A DNA stretch of 64,000 nucleotides from Plasmopara viticola (GCA_001695595.3 MBPM02000009.1:682001-746000); one strand, 5' to 3'; positions 39,300 through 51,470 are shown, counted from the stretch's first letter. A program made the numbers and translations. The notes: generated from the sequence alone by a model not told the origin.

Positions 39300-41100
39300 T
39301 CTTCAGTTTCACCACGCTGGTGTCAGAAAGTGACTGGCTTTCTTGCTGGCAGTCAGATTGCTCGGCAACAGCAACTTGCGCGGCACAATTTGGAAGCGCG
39401 GGAATTTGACCTCATCGAAAGTCGCTGGGCAGCAGTCAAACTCGACCTCGACACGCCAAACTCGTTACACCGGCGAATGGCTTCGGACGAGATTTCATCA
39501 GCATACTGGCAAAGGCCTTATCAGCACGAGAGCGTTTGTCCTTACGTTCGCCACCTGTCCCGGGCACCAATTCAGATTAGGAAGCCGGTAGTGCAGGAGG
39601 AACCGAGAAGATGTCGGGCTGCTTGGTGACGACATGACTAAGGAGCCTGCAAAGCCGAGGTACAATTTGCTGGGCACTGGGATACTAGCTGGAGCTGTAG
39701 GAGGAAAGACAGCAGTGAGTCTTCACGAAACCATCTTTGGATCGACATTTCCCGCGTACCACGCAGCATACGATGGCTGCAGTGGGTATACATCTGGCAT
39801 GGTTCGACTGGTAGCAGAGAATGGAACATTGTCTTTGGCTAGGCTGAGCGCGTGGATTGAGCGTTGACCAAACGGCATTCGTTGGGTTGAAAACGGAGCC
39901 TTCTTCGCATGGACTGGGTAGATGTGTCCGGCAAATACGAGCTGGTCACACACAGTACCGCTTACCACGAGCTCTGGAGGGCAATGGCTAGAGCGGAAGT
40001 ACACACGCCAGCTAGCGGTGTTGATCACCCCGTTGCCGTAGATCGGTTGCGCTCGAGCTCGAAGAAGCGTTTCAAACATTAGATCAGCAGTGAAGTTGCT
40101 GTCGACACTCGACACATTAATGAAGAAAAGATCGGCGAGATATCGAACCCGCCGAATCGGTATATGCGTAGGATCTTGACTTCTTGACTAGCGAGGCACT
40201 TGCAGGCTTTTTCGTTTACAACTTGACGAGGATGTTGCCGCCGGGAATTTTTGTGGGCTTACCCATTTGCTGCTGGTCGAACTGTTGCTGAACGACGGGA
40301 TTGCCATGGTCCTCGAGCAGCGTAGCAAATATCTTGCTTGGTTGGAGCTTGAAAGGCATGTCCAGTCTCGGTAACCATCACAAAGCGCGCATGAGGTAGC
40401 ACGCATGGACGAGTTCAAACAACAGAGGGAGTAAATTAGCTCCAGTCACTCCCGGCTTCCTACAGAGCGTCAAAAGTTTCGATGTCCAATGCCTTGGGGT
40501 GGGTGCCCCAACGTAGTCGCAGCGGATCTCCTTAGAATGTTAAAGCAGGGCACGAAGCGTCGGCGTGCGCGTGAATGCGCCTGCAGTCGGACACGTGCGA
40601 GCTGCCGTGGATTGCGGGGAAGCACTGGCATCAACTGGGGGCGTATGTCGGCGTGTGTCGTTGTTGGGCTGCACATATCCCACAGTATCTTGCGTAAAAG
40701 ATGGCTGGTGCGTAGGCGGGACACGTAGCTGCACAACCATGCCATAACTTGATTCGTGCAAGTCTTGCAACACAGAATTAGCGTTACTGTCTTGGTCCAT
40801 GTATGGGCGCGAAGTTTCACTGGAATCGTGAACCCCGACGGCACCTGGATTGTTGGGTACGGTCCCAAACCGTCGATTGGTAGGGATATGAAGCCTTCCA
40901 TAGGCGATGGATCGGGGGTACGTGCCAGGGTGGATGAGCGTAAGCCTGACTCACTCATCACGCAATCAACTCGCGTGGGCTTTAAGAAAGGGCAGCTGGC
41001 TTCGGCGTCTATTGAAAAAAACGGCTTGCATGGGTGCTTAAGAGGCTGGATACTTCGGAACTTGGCTTGGTCCACTTGATCACGACGAGGCAAATTAAGA
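39300..41100 (-). pseudogene. LINE ORF1-like region (decayed)
   Basis: Minus-strand frames at 40470-41132 (220 codons, proline- and basic-rich) and 39723-40115 (with SWRVYFRSSHCPPELVV and VCDQLVFAGHIYPVH) lie upstream of the endonuclease. The second segment resembles the ORF1 text of oomycete LINEs as I know it. Frames are offset and broken. Nucleic-acid binding is the expected role of LINE ORF1 but no zinc knuckle was seen. Confidence 0.45.
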
Positions 41101-41103
41101 AGT

Positions 41104-41175
41104 TCCACCCTGGCAGAGTGGTGTACGTACACGGTTTCTATGCTGGGTAGTGTCGGTTCGAGTCCTACAATGCTT
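41104..41175 (+). ncRNA. tRNA-like relic or tRNA-derived SINE head
   Basis: TGGCAGAGTGG at 41111-41121 is a full match to a Pol III A box and GGTTCGAGTCC at 41155-41165 to a B box. Their spacing equals that of a standard tRNA (positions 8 to 52). The T stem pairs at 4 of 5 positions, but the acceptor arms (TCCACCC and AATGCTT) do not pair, so it is not a working tRNA. Its 5' part coincides with the right-hand 17-bp repeat. Confidence 0.5.
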
Positions 41176-41179
41176 CTTC

Positions 41180-44020
41180 GAGCTATCTCGCGACAGCACG
41201 AGGCACGTACAAACTTTTCATTTGGATCTGAGGTATTGTGAGTCGGGCCTGTATCAGCTCCGCTACACCTGCGGGTAAGTCTTGCTCGTCAGATTGAATC
41301 AGCGTTGGTTGGAGAATGTGACACTTGCCAGCGTTACTCAATGGCTGTCCAAATGGGTTGGATGGATGTAATGTTCCGGTGCACACGCTCTCGGGTTTGG
41401 AAGTCGTGACGCCATCAACAACCATAAAAATAATAGAAAACATATTTTGTCCGACAGCCTACTGTATGTTCTTTCTGTGAATCTTACAACCCTGTGTCAC
41501 GGTCATTTGCCCGATTTTGGTCATCTGATGCACCACTTTGTACAATTTACGCACATGTTCTCCAACTCTACCACGCGACTTAATTCGTCTCTTCCTTGTC
41601 GTCCCTGCTTGGCGAACGAATGTTGCGGGTGAAAGAGAATTATCAGGTTTTAGAGCCTTATCGTCGGGAAATGTTAGCCCCCCTTGTGGAATTTACCGAC
41701 TTACTCCACTAACGAAGATGAATACCTTCGAGCCGTCAAACTCGCGATCAAGTGTCGACACGGAATCTTGAGTTGCAGTCACACCTCACATGAACAGTAT
41801 GGGGTGCCTGTCCCTACTTGCCGTTCTCTACAGAAGGTTGCTGACGCGTAAAACAAAAGCGACATCGCCTTAGCTGAACACAGCTGAGTGCTCTACCACT
41901 TCCTTCTTTTAACCCTGAGACTTTTTCTCGGCGCTTTGGGTGACCGCTCATCCTGCTTCTATTTACTAGATTCATAGGTTTGCACGACCGAAGGCTTCGT
42001 TCATTATAATCGTTGCGTAGGCCTTGAAATACTCGAACAGGAACATCAGTTTTGACCCTAAACAAAGGCGCTTAGCTTGCTCGCTTTCAATAAAATTGGT
42101 GGTACGCCAACCGCACAGCGAGCGATAATTGGAGTCGGGCTGGAGGGTACTAGGCTTCGGTCGAATTCACCCTAGGATACGCTGCATCGGTGAAATTAAC
42201 CCTAGTGAGGTTGGTGATCACCACATCGAAGGCAGCTTTTGAAGTGGCAGAATATGCAGCCCAAATGAACGTCTCTTGACTGAAAGCAAGCCAAACCAAC
42301 TATTTCGCTCTCATGTTGCCTATAGTTTCGGTTGTCATGATTCAAGTTGTAAAACAAAAATTATTTTATGGTGTGACGGACACAATGCATGTTGACGATC
42401 TACAGATCGTTCACACTTATGACAAGACGAAACTTTGGTCGCTGAATACCGGACGTGAGCAGAAATCTGTGGCTCTTCACAAGTTCGAGATAGCACGCGT
42501 AGTTATCGTAGTCTTTGACTAATACGAGAGTTACTGCGGCAGCTTGGTTTCCATCGCGACTAGCCAGGATAATCTGGACGCCATTGTACCTCCGATGTTT
42601 CGTGTGGGCGGCATTAACTTCTTCGAGTTCTTGTCCACGCTGAAACAATCAAATACTGAGTACGAGAATGACGCGTCGAAACTGGCCAGTTTTTAAGCAC
42701 TAGACTTCAGGGAACGTTTCGGGATATAGTCGTTGGGAAATCAACAAGAAAATTGTCAGCAAACGAGTTGTTTTTGAAAATTCTGAAAACATTTTAGTTG
42801 TTTTCGTGTTCAGTGAAGCCTTCGCGCCATGTTGGTGACGAAGTTGCTTGACCAACGCACGGGTAGCTGATGGTGGGTCTGGCGCAAGCACAGACCGAAC
42901 AACGGGGTGGGCTGCAACTTGGTGATTTATTGGCTTTTGTCGTACTTTTGCAATTGATGTGTTCGAGGTTGGCTAAAGTCACGTGCCAGTCGGCAGAGGC
43001 TTCAATTTTAAACTGTGACAGATTTACAGACCACGCGCACCTCAGACGCCGCAACGTGCCCCCACGGGTACTGACGCGGGAGCATGCTGACTGACGAAAT
43101 GCAACCGACTTAATGGCGGCGACGTTTACTTGTCACTTACCCAGCTCTTTTCCTGGAGCGCTTGTCGTCGAACTCGTCATCCATATTTTTCTAATTTATT
43201 TGCAAGCGAAAGTTGGATTCCACTGTGCGTCAGTCCATATGACGACAAGTCAAAAATAAGCCAGTGTTTTAAACATTTTGTATCACATTCTGGTCACCTT
43301 TTTAACCTTCCCTGTATTAATTTACAAACACACACATTATTGCAACATAGAATTGATTGAAAATCAAAGTTAAAACACATCTAGCCTGCTTGATAATTTC
43401 ACTTTATCGTATTATGAGGCTAGCACTTCATTTCGTTATGCCTCAAGGTACAAGTATTTTCAATACTTCACTTTCATTGTAGACCGTGTTGGTAATAGGA
43501 CAAGAAGCATGAAGCACATATACGTGGGAGACAACGAGCTATTTACTAGTAAGAAAATGTCAGTTTAGGTTAAGTGTTTCGTTAGATGGACAATTCGTAA
43601 TGTTGGTGTGTACTTAATTCACTAATTCATGTGAAAACGTAATTATAGTTGATAGTTGTATAGTAATAGTAATGCATGCGCAACTTTCATATTACAAGAA
43701 ATGAAAGGTTACGTGCTTCGTATTTGCCGTCAGAGCTATTCATGCGACAGATCGCCCACTTAAACAATCCGCGGCTAAAGATTCCTTAGCATCATTTTTT
43801 CTTAGAATCTGGAGCAAAGCAAAATAATCATGGATCCATCCTGAATACAATTGTATTCCACCACCACATTTTGACATACAACTATTTAGACTTATTTGTA
43901 CTATCTGCCAAATTGTCATGAGTGATGGGCTTGTTTTGCAGCGAACACTTCGAAATAACTACATTGACAAAAGGAAACACATGGCAGTGATACAAAAGCG
44001 CACAATACTATCGTCACGGT
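41180..44020. other. Intergenic, no gene assigned
   Basis: No gene was recognised. Two imperfect copies of TCGGT-AA-T-ACCCTAG lie near 42160-42205. Open frames at 42313-42522, 42400-42648 (minus) and 42794-43094 are coding-like in composition but unassigned. 43.1-44.0 kb is AT-rich and leads into the gene island. Confidence 0.5.
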
Positions 44021-44092
44021 CGCATTAGTTTACCTGCCATTCAATCAATATCGATCGCCGATCAAGTGTTGACAGATACAACTTGATGTGAT

Positions 44093-44314
44093 CTACGTTT
44101 CCGTGGCGGGTTCGGGCGTCGCCAGGTGGCCACGTGACTTCTTCATGTAGTCCGGAATGACGGGGCCGTCGTATTGATCCGTAGGGAGGCCAAGAGATCG
44201 CCTGATAGGTACCACTACAAAGGGCATGGAGAGGCTGACGGCGCCGATAGCACACGAGATTACCACCATGGGCTCGCGATCGAGGTAGTGACGAATAAAT
44301 TTGCCGAAAGCCAT
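44093..44314 (-). CDS. Probable mitochondrial complex I B9/NDUFA3-like subunit
   Basis: A 73-aa single-exon frame from ATG 44314 to TAG 44093. It has a short amphipathic start (FGKFIRHYLDREP), one membrane segment at about residues 15-37 (MVVISCAIGAVSLSMPFVVV), then PIRRSLGLPTDQYDG and a polar tail. This size and layout, with a basic residue-acidic-P element before the helix, resemble the B9/NDUFA3 accessory subunit of NADH:ubiquinone oxidoreductase, which sits in the inner mitochondrial membrane. Similarity is modest, so another small inner-membrane protein is possible. It diverges from the ArfGAP gene; the two ATGs are 234 bp apart, so they may share a promoter. Confidence 0.5.
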   Translation of the reverse strand: MAFGKFIRHYLDREPMVVISCAIGAVSLSMPFVVVPIRRSLGLPTDQYDGPVIPDYMKKSRGHLATPEPATET

Positions 44315-44548
44315 CTATGCTTTTGAGACGCTTTCTTATAGTAATCGCTTCATGTGCGCCACATGCAAAAATCGGTCCAAAATACATTAGAGAAATTGTT
44401 ACCGCAAAAAATATTGTAGGAATTAAGGTCTTTCCAATTGCTTATAATTGCAAGTGTATGAGCAACTAGAGTCCTATTAACAAACGAGACTAAATTTAGT
44501 CGACCACGTAGCTATTGCACGTGCTGGAAATAACGGTAAGTGACAAGG

Positions 44549-46205
44549 ATGAGCAAACCTGTGTATGTGCCGACACAGGTGCGCGACGCGTGGTTTCAGA
44601 GGCTGCGCACAGTCGTGGCCAATAAGGGCTGCTTCGACTGCAATAAGCGCCATCCAACGTGGGCGACGGTCACTTATGGGATCTTTATCTGTCTGGATTG
44701 TTCGGGCTACCACCGCCGATTGGGCGTGCACCTGTCATTCGTGCGCTCCATTGACATGGACGAATGGACCGAAGACCAACTGAAGACCATGAGTGAAGGT
44801 GGCAATGCTGAGGCTCGAAAGTTTTTTAAGCAGTACGGCGCCGCGGAAATGACTAGTGTACGGAAAATTGCATATCCTAGAGCTACTGTAGCTAATATTG
44901 CTATACGTGCAGATTGATGCCAAGTACAATTCCAAGGCGGCACAAATGTACAAGATCGCATTGGCTAAGAAGGTCAAGGCATCTACGTTGCAAGTTCTTG
45001 CCCCAGAAGAGGTCAAGGTGCGGTTCAGTCAAATGTCTTGAGCTTTTTAATGAAATCATGGGACTGAATGGTCGACTTTTATTTCGGGGGGGATATAGGA
45101 GACGCGTGACAATAGTATTGATGGTCTGGAGGCGCTGGTAAAGGACATTGAGATAAAACACGAGACGACCAATGCCACTGCGCTGCACGGGCACCTGCAG
45201 CGAGAAGTACCTACTGCGGCTTCTGCTGTGAAAAAGCCTTTGTTTGCTGCCACTCCTGTAGCTCCGTCAGGTCTGCTTAGCGTCAATCGCCCAGTCGTTT
45301 TGCTAGGGCCGAAAGCTAGTGAGCCATCGAAATCATCTACTTCGCGAAACAAGGTACGATCCTTAGTATCTGGATGTGTGGATTTCTTGCACGCTAATTG
45401 TAGAAAATTTGTGCATTTCGTTCCAAGGCAACTCGTTTAGGAGCGACGAAACTGCCTGCGGGTGGCAAGGTGACACGTCTCGGTGCGACCAAATTATCCT
45501 CAGGGGCGGATGATTTTGACTTCGACGACATTCCGTTTGAGGTTTCAATTGCAAATTTTGTTTAAATAGTGTTTCCAAGGCCATGACAATGACGCTTGTA
45601 TTTTTTCTTTTAGAATCCACCTCCCCCTGCTCCTACCGCCGAGGAGCTTTCAGCCGAGAAACAAATAAAGGATGACGAAGCGTTGGCACGGGCATTACAG
45701 GAAGCAGAAGAGTATGCTTAGCTTTTGCTGTCCCCTTGCGTTATGTGAGTATAGCCTTTGACATGATACTGATAATGATATGTACTGTGGAACGCAGTGA
45801 ATCCACACTACCTAGAACCTCCCCTGCGCCAGTAGTGTACCATCAACCAGCACCGGTGCAATCGCAGACTTTGGACAAGTACAAAAACGCCAAGTCAATT
45901 TCATCCGACAACTTTTTCGGTGGCGAGGCAAAGCAGATGGATACCTCGCAATTGGCAAGGTTTCAAGGCTCGCAGTCGATCTCAAGCGATGCATTTTATG
46001 GCAATAACACCCGTGGTCGAACAGCGTCTGGGGAGCGTAAGTTGTGTCATGTGTTAGTGTTGTTTTAAAAGGTTTGTGACGTATGTTGTTTGACGGTTTT
46101 GTAGTAACTGACGAAGCAGCGTACCAATTGCAGCTGATGAAGGACAACATGGCTAACAAAGCGGCCAAGGTACTAGAGAACGAACTTGATGCTGATGATA
46201 GATGA
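44549..46205 (+). CDS. ArfGAP2/3-type ADP-ribosylation factor GTPase-activating protein
   Basis: Seven predicted exons: 44549-44857, 44913-45017, 45099-45353, 45428-45541, 45614-45711, 45798-46036 and 46105-46205, encoding 406 aa. ArfGAP2/3 proteins switch off Arf1 on COPI-coated Golgi vesicles. The ArfGAP zinc finger CX2CX16CX2C uses C28, C31, C48 and C51, with the arginine-finger region YHRRLGVH at 54-61. Later parts carry the family's repeated LGATKL segments, a DFDFDD acidic patch, and two SISSD-F motifs typical of ArfGAP2/3 C-termini. ATG 44549 is the first in-frame ATG. Introns are 55-86 nt; the third intron donor (GTGCGG) and the one at 45542 (GTTTCA) are off consensus. A likely poly-A signal follows at 46349. 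Confidence 0.9.
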
Positions 46206-46348
46206 TTGCTGATGTTCTCTGATGGCGTAGCTGAAAAACATGACAAGTGGCTTTTTTAACGACTTGCAGACTCGCTACTCGTAGATAAAATTGGCCACGT
46301 GGCAGCAAGTGACTCTGTGCGCACAATCGAATCAGCCGGATAACTAAG

Positions 46349-46354
46349 AATAAA
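46349..46354 (+). terminator. Poly-A signal of the ArfGAP gene
   Basis: AATAAA, 144 nt past the ArfGAP stop and upstream of the next gene on the same strand. Confidence 0.45.
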
Positions 46355-46513
46355 AGACCATTTTGTATAGCTTTGCTCGAAGGTCTAGCGTATAGTGTAT
46401 ACTTTCTTACTGGGTCGGGACCAATCATCGTACAGGATCTACAAATCGATATTAAACCTGCTATACATAATGCATCGTGAACACGCGTCCGTCCCGCACT
46501 TCTGATTTTCAGG

Positions 46514-47234
46514 ATGCGGAGCAATAAGTGTAGCGTGATGCTTGCCCTTGCAGCTCTCATGCTAGCCACTGTTCCATTTGTGCTGGCTGATGAAAAGGAG
46601 TGTGAAGGTGGCGATTGACTTGGAAGCTGGTAATATAATTGTGCAATGGCTGACAAGGCTGACAAGTGTTTGGTAGTTTGTATCAAGGTAATTGATGATT
46701 TGAAGGCGACGTACGCACAATTGGTCGAGAAAAAACCAAAGGAAAAAGCGCAATCGCTTGCTGAAACAGCTGTGACAAAGCATTGTGGAAAAAAACTCAG
46801 TCCAAAGGACAACAAGCTGGTACGAAACGCTTACAGTTGGTACCTAATAAACACTGAGTCTCATCCCTGTTGTTGGCATAGTGTTACAACTTGGAGCCCT
46901 TGAAGAAAGATGTAGCTCGTCAAGTGGCATTTAAGAAGGACTCTATGAAAATTTGCAAGTTGTTGGAAAAGAAAAACCCTGATTTTTGTTCCATGCGATA
47001 CCGTACGTCGTTGCATACGAAACAAGGTCGTTACGGGTTTTATTAACTGGTTTTGATATATTTTTGCGACTTGCAGCCGTCAAGACGGACGCGAACACAG
47101 ATTACTCCAAAATGCGCGTAAAGGAATTGCGGAAGATTTTGGGAGAACGCGGCGTTGAGTGCGTGGGCTGTGTGGAAAAGGCCGACTTTATTGCCAAGAT
47201 CAAGGAAACCGAGTCATTGCACTCAGAATTGTAG
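46514..47234 (+). CDS. MANF/ARMET-family secreted ER-stress protein
   Basis: Four exons (46514-46607, 46677-46819, 46882-47002, 47077-47234) encode 171 aa, close to animal MANF. Residues 1-25 are a signal peptide ending VPFVLA. The mature chain has eight cysteines (30, 33, 68, 80, 104, 115, 148, 151) spaced as in MANF: a saposin-like N domain starting CEVC, then ICKLL and DFCSM, and a SAP-like C domain (YSKMRVKELRKILGE) with the CVGC motif. The C-terminus HSEL resembles a KDEL-type ER-retrieval signal, as does RTDL of animal MANF. Known family role: ER lumen protein that binds BiP and protects against unfolded-protein stress. Introns are 62-74 nt; each junction restores the family pattern. 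It converges on the RAMP4 gene, 231 bp between stops. Confidence 0.92.
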
Positions 47235-47297
47235 ACAGAGAGGTACAACTGCTAAGGCGATGGGCAACCATCATCAACGAGCAAAACTTTTTAACCT

Positions 47298-47303
47298 AAT
47301 AAA
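47298..47303 (+). terminator. Poly-A signal of the MANF gene
   Basis: AATAAA lies 64 nt past the MANF-family stop, in the short spacer shared with the convergent RAMP4 gene. Confidence 0.5.
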
Positions 47304-47465
47304 AGCATGATACAACGATGCCAATAAGCACAGTCAAGTGCGAAAACGTTTTCGAGTTTCAATTCATTGAAAAGTTGCGAAATCTTATTGCGATGTTTAA
47401 ATAGCAATGAGGCAAGCAACACTAGAGCGACTTGTAGTTGAAAAGCAAATGCATTGAGCCTCCCC

Positions 47466-47731
<266 letters not shown>

Positions 47732-47884
47732 TGTCGATTAGTTATCCTGGCGCTGATGCTAATATAGAAATAGAAGCATCGTAGCTTTAGCCCAATCAAA
47801 AAGGGACAGGGGCTACAACAAATTCGAGTGCAGCACTTAAAATATAAAGTAAAGAAAGACGTACGACATTGAAATTATTAATTT

Positions 47885-47890
47885 TTTATT
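47885..47890 (-). terminator. Poly-A signal of the inositol synthase gene
   Basis: AATAAA on the minus strand 34 nt past the stop codon, in an AT-rich spacer before the RAMP4 gene. Confidence 0.45.
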
Positions 47891-47923
47891 ATCGAAAGCA
47901 TTAATACTTTGGTGTATTTTACC

Positions 47924-49477
47924 TTATTGGCGGGCGGAAATTTCGCTGGCCAGCCTATTTTCAAGCAGCATGTGGTTCTCGGGCGCGAGGCCTACGCAGG
48001 CACGGAAAATGTTGATCATACACTCGCGTTGCGCAAAGAGTGCATTGACTACAGGCGTGCCACGTGGTACAAGCGGCGCCTTGAGCATGTAGCTAAGAAT
48101 CGACAACACCGAGTGCATGTGCTCAAAGTCCGTTGCGCCCTCCTTCTTGATTGTTATGCGCTCTGCGAGCTCACACACTAACACGAGATCCAAAATCAAC
48201 GGAGTGGCCAAGAGCGAATCTTCGCACGTGTTGTGCATCGAGATGGTGTTGTTGCCGTTCATAAAGATCTTGGAACTGTACTCATCGAGAGCACGTTTGC
48301 TGTCGCCAACAAACGGCACGTACTTGATCACTACGACGTGGTCCGGGTGTTCGTTCTCTTTGTAAAGGAGGCGGTTGGAGGCCACCATGTCGTCGACAAC
48401 GTTCGACTTCGAAATCTCCTTAGAACGGAATTGCTGCGGTGCCGATAGATTCTTGCCATCATTGTTGCCCAAGTGATTGTAGCTTACGATTGATGTGGGT
48501 TTAATGCCGGCAGACACGAGGAAATCCACAATGACTGACTTCATCTTAGTTTGACCCGACTTGAAATCATCTCCACCAATAAAGACCTTTTTCTCTTCGG
48601 CTAGATCCAATACACCAGGTACAAATGTGTTTTGTGGGCTGCCATTGATATACGAGCATCCTTCAAGGATCGAAGCCACGGCAAATATAGTAGAGGGAGA
48701 CACTTCGGCCTCATCGGCCTTGATTGAATCAAGTAAATTGGCCGAAGTATCGTTGATGCCCTCGATAATATCCGAGAAACGCTCCGTGTTGGCAGACCAA
48801 AGTACGATGACCTTATCAAGGCCATTGCTGCGCTTAAAGTCGCGAATTTGCTGGCGAATAGCCTCTAGATTCTCCTGTTTAGAACCTTTAAGCAAATTGT
48901 CCGCGCGATCAGCTTGATTAGCAGCGATAAAGTCCGGATAATAGACCGAAGGCAGTGGCTTGATCTTCTCAAGATGCGGCACGAGCTGACGCTGTAGGTC
49001 GTGATCTAGCACCTTAGCGCGCTTCATGGCTTCCGCCATGTTTAGCGACGAAATGTCCCACCCGCCAATGACCAAATCGTTCGGTAATACCATGGGTAAG
49101 AGATTGTGAAACGGAATGTAGACACCCTCGCCATTGGCCTTTGTACCAAGGCGCACAGTCGAGGCCTGAGTGACGGAGCCAAAGTAATTCGGCTTTTGCA
49201 CGCCCTCCTTCGTATTCCACGTAAGTTGATGTTTGTTAGCAATGATGCTAGCTACCAGCGTCGATCCATTGTTGCCACCCAGTCCCACAATCATGACGCC
49301 AAGCTTGGGAACCTTGCGTTGCGTCTTGAACGTGTACTTTTCCTCGACGGGGGTCGCGACGGTACCCTCGACACGTGTGGTCGTGTACGTGTACTGTGAA
49401 GTAATGGCATCGTCAGTGTACACAACGTTTTTACTGTTGACCGTGAACGGCTCGTGGAAAAAGTCCGAAGAGGCCAT
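47924..49477 (-). CDS. INO1: Inositol-3-phosphate synthase
   Basis: A single-exon gene of 517 aa, the usual length for the family. The enzyme converts glucose 6-phosphate to inositol 3-phosphate with bound NAD, the first step of inositol and phosphoinositide synthesis, in the cytosol. Visible marks are the NAD-binding GLGGNNGS at 65-72, LWSANTERF at 226-234, [11 protein letters not shown] at 301-311, and the signature [10 protein letters not shown] at 332-341 with the catalytic-region lysines KNL and RSKEISKSN following. [20 protein letters not shown] (from 377) completes the active-site domain. ATG 49477 matches the start of homologues (short polar leader before F-VNS--V-Y). No frameshift or missing motif, so it should be active. 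Confidence 0.98.
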   Translation of the reverse strand: MASSDFFHEPFTVNSKNVVYTDDAITSQYTYTTTRVEGTVATPVEEKYTFKTQRKVPKLGVMIVGLGGNNGSTLVASIIANKHQLTWNTKEGVQKPNYFGSVTQASTVRLGTKANGEGVYIPFHNLLPMVLPNDLVIGGWDISSLNMAEAMKRAKVLDHDLQRQLVPHLEKIKPLPSVYYPDFIAANQADRADNLLKGSKQENLEAIRQQIRDFKRSNGLDKVIVLWSANTERFSDIIEGINDTSANLLDSIKADEAEVSPSTIFAVASILEGCSYINGSPQNTFVPGVLDLAEEKKVFIGGDDFKSGQTKMKSVIVDFLVSAGIKPTSIVSYNHLGNNDGKNLSAPQQFRSKEISKSNVVDDMVASNRLLYKENEHPDHVVVIKYVPFVGDSKRALDEYSSKIFMNGNNTISMHNTCEDSLLATPLILDLVLVCELAERITIKKEGATDFEHMHSVLSILSYMLKAPLVPRGTPVVNALFAQRECMINIFRACVGLAPENHMLLENRLASEISARQ

Positions 49478-49516
49478 GCCGCTTAGAATTAGAGCTTGCG
49501 AACTTGAGGGAGAATC

Positions 49517-49532
49517 TAAAAGTGAATGATCT
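49517..49532 (-). promoter_or_regulatory. Oomycete-type initiator upstream of INO1
   Basis: On the minus strand GATCATTCACTTTTAG lies about 40 nt upstream of the ATG. It resembles the oomycete transcription-start core (GCTCATTYYNCAWTTT) in its TCATTC-CA-TTTT part. Assignment is by motif and position only. Confidence 0.4.
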
Positions 49533-50459
49533 GGTAAAGTTGTACGCCGTTAAACCCTGTAAGAAGTGATTGCGAGCCGAAGTACCACCACCTTGTCCTT
49601 GGCATCGCGCAGAAAGGGCGCTTTCATAGTAAATTAGTATGAGCTTCCCAAGATAAGGTTCTCGAATATCAATGGTTTTCACCTCTGACTCTTAGCGGTA
49701 TTAATATCGTTCTACGTACGAATCCGAAGATGGGGCTGATGCTTATGATTTGTCGAAGATGACGAAGATGCACTTGGTAGCGGCTAAAATTAAAGGCGAA
49801 GCACAGATCAGATCTTGGTTGTCGCTCAACGATAAGTAATTGCATGCGTGCAATGGCAATTCTTACTTAAAAGCTGCTAAGAATTCATGTGACCTATTTA
49901 AGCTTAGAAGGTGTAGTGGCCCCATCGAAGCGGCAACTAACTTTGTCCATGTCAACAATAAATAATTCTACGAAAGATCTTAATATTGCGGACCGACGAT
50001 CGTGAAGTCGTGCAAGACGAAAGGATACACTGGAAAGTGATAACACCTGTGCTGATCGATGTTGCAGGCACTTCTTTTCTCAAAGACAATTATAATTCGA
50101 ATGTTGCCACTCCTTACTCCGATAATATCATCGAATGCGCTCTGCTCCCATATATGCACTTTCCAAATTTGTTGATATACAAATTTTGTAGGGTGATGGG
50201 ACAAAAGTTGGCTACTTCTTTAAAATATACATGGAGATTGTTTAAGCGGGTTCCAATTGTGGGGCAAAGGTCTTTAATCGTCCCCGCTAACTGGAATAAG
50301 ATCACACGCCACTTGTAGCCTGACACGCTTGTTGCCATTACAAAAATAACCCCTTACCTTATGCATTTGAGGCCTTGTCCTTCTTTTCCTTCTGCAAGCA
50401 AAGTTGCAGGAGCAATAAATTAAGTACTAAAGGGGCTTTATGGCTTCAAATACGGCAAC

Positions 50460-50521
50460 GAACACCATTACTTTCTAATTAATTACCGACGAACACCATT
50501 ACTTTCTAATTAATTACCGAT
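50460..50521. repeat. Perfect 31-bp tandem duplication
   Basis: Two exact 31-bp copies side by side, 50460-50490 and 50491-50521. The unit begins CGAACACCATTAC and ends TTAATTACCGA. Complete identity in a region of decayed DNA points to a recent duplication. No gene overlaps it. Confidence 0.95.
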
Positions 50522-51470
50522 TACTTCGGCTCACGGGAAGTTTTCAATCTAGAGCATCTCAGTCTTCTTATATTCGTTATACTCAGCGCTTAAGGCTTTT
50601 GCTTTTGTGCAGCGTTTGAGCTCACTAATATATTGACGAGACTACTGGTCGAGCGCTGTTTACGTGTGTTAGGTACTTTTGGAACCCAGCCTGAGTCGCG
50701 CAATGCTCGCACTTTTACTAATCTCTTTTGCCTTCGTATGCAATCTTTGACATGCTTCGTTATGAGTCGCAGCAAATTTAAGGAAAATGCTGACCATTGC
50801 ACCTGATTTTCCAGCGCGATGTTGACTTAATTAAAATGATGTTTCCTTGTAAGTTATTTATAGCTCGAAATTTACAATGTCCATCCTCGTGTCTTATACA
50901 AACATTCGTCACAATACGATATAAGCCCATTTCTTACATTTCATCGTCAATGTTTACCTACACGCGAGCGCGACGATCTTCGACGTGTAGTATACATGTG
51001 TATAGAGCGACACTGGGTGTGCTTGTGCGCGCCACCAACAGTACTACAATTTTTTGCACGTGCTGTTTATCATTCGTTTGACGATTCTTAAAGCTCCTAC
51101 TAGCAAGTAAGTCTCATGACTGCGCGTTTGAGGATAACATTTCCAATTTAGACCCTTATCTCGTATTCCCGTTGCTTTGATTCGTTTAGGATTCTTAGAA
51201 AACTCATAAAGTAGTCCAAAAAGCAGTCCAGCTCTACTTCTCCACCACGCCCACTGGCGCTGAATCGGCGTCATTACAGTCGGATCCGCACCAATTAATC
51301 ACCGGCATGCATCTCCGCTCCGAAATGGTCAAGCACCAGGGTCCTCCTCACAAACGGCCACGTATGACGAAGGCCAATTTAAATCATGCTCTCGCTCAAT
51401 ACGGTCTGATAGCATAACTTACGAGCAGTTTCTGCTCCTCATCGTGATGATCAGCGCGGGCTAAGCAACC

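Larger units (their letters stand above)
33531..41102 (-). mobile_element. Decayed LINE (non-LTR retrotransposon), about 7.5 kb
   Basis: On the minus strand the parts appear in LINE order from right to left: ORF1-like frames (41.1-39.3 kb), apurinic-type endonuclease (about 38.3 kb), reverse transcriptase (37.0-35.9 kb) and a cysteine/histidine tail (34.9 kb). The block is visibly richer in G+C than its surroundings. Every part is split by stops or frame changes, so the element is dead. Several long plus-strand frames here (35122-35742, 36564-37091, 40756-41079) are antisense shadows. The outer limits are set by the 17-bp repeat and are tentative; no poly-A tail was seen at the 3' (left) end. 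Confidence 0.75.

Noticed and set aside
41104..41175. Functional tRNA gene
   Set aside because: A and B boxes fit, but the acceptor and anticodon stems do not pair.
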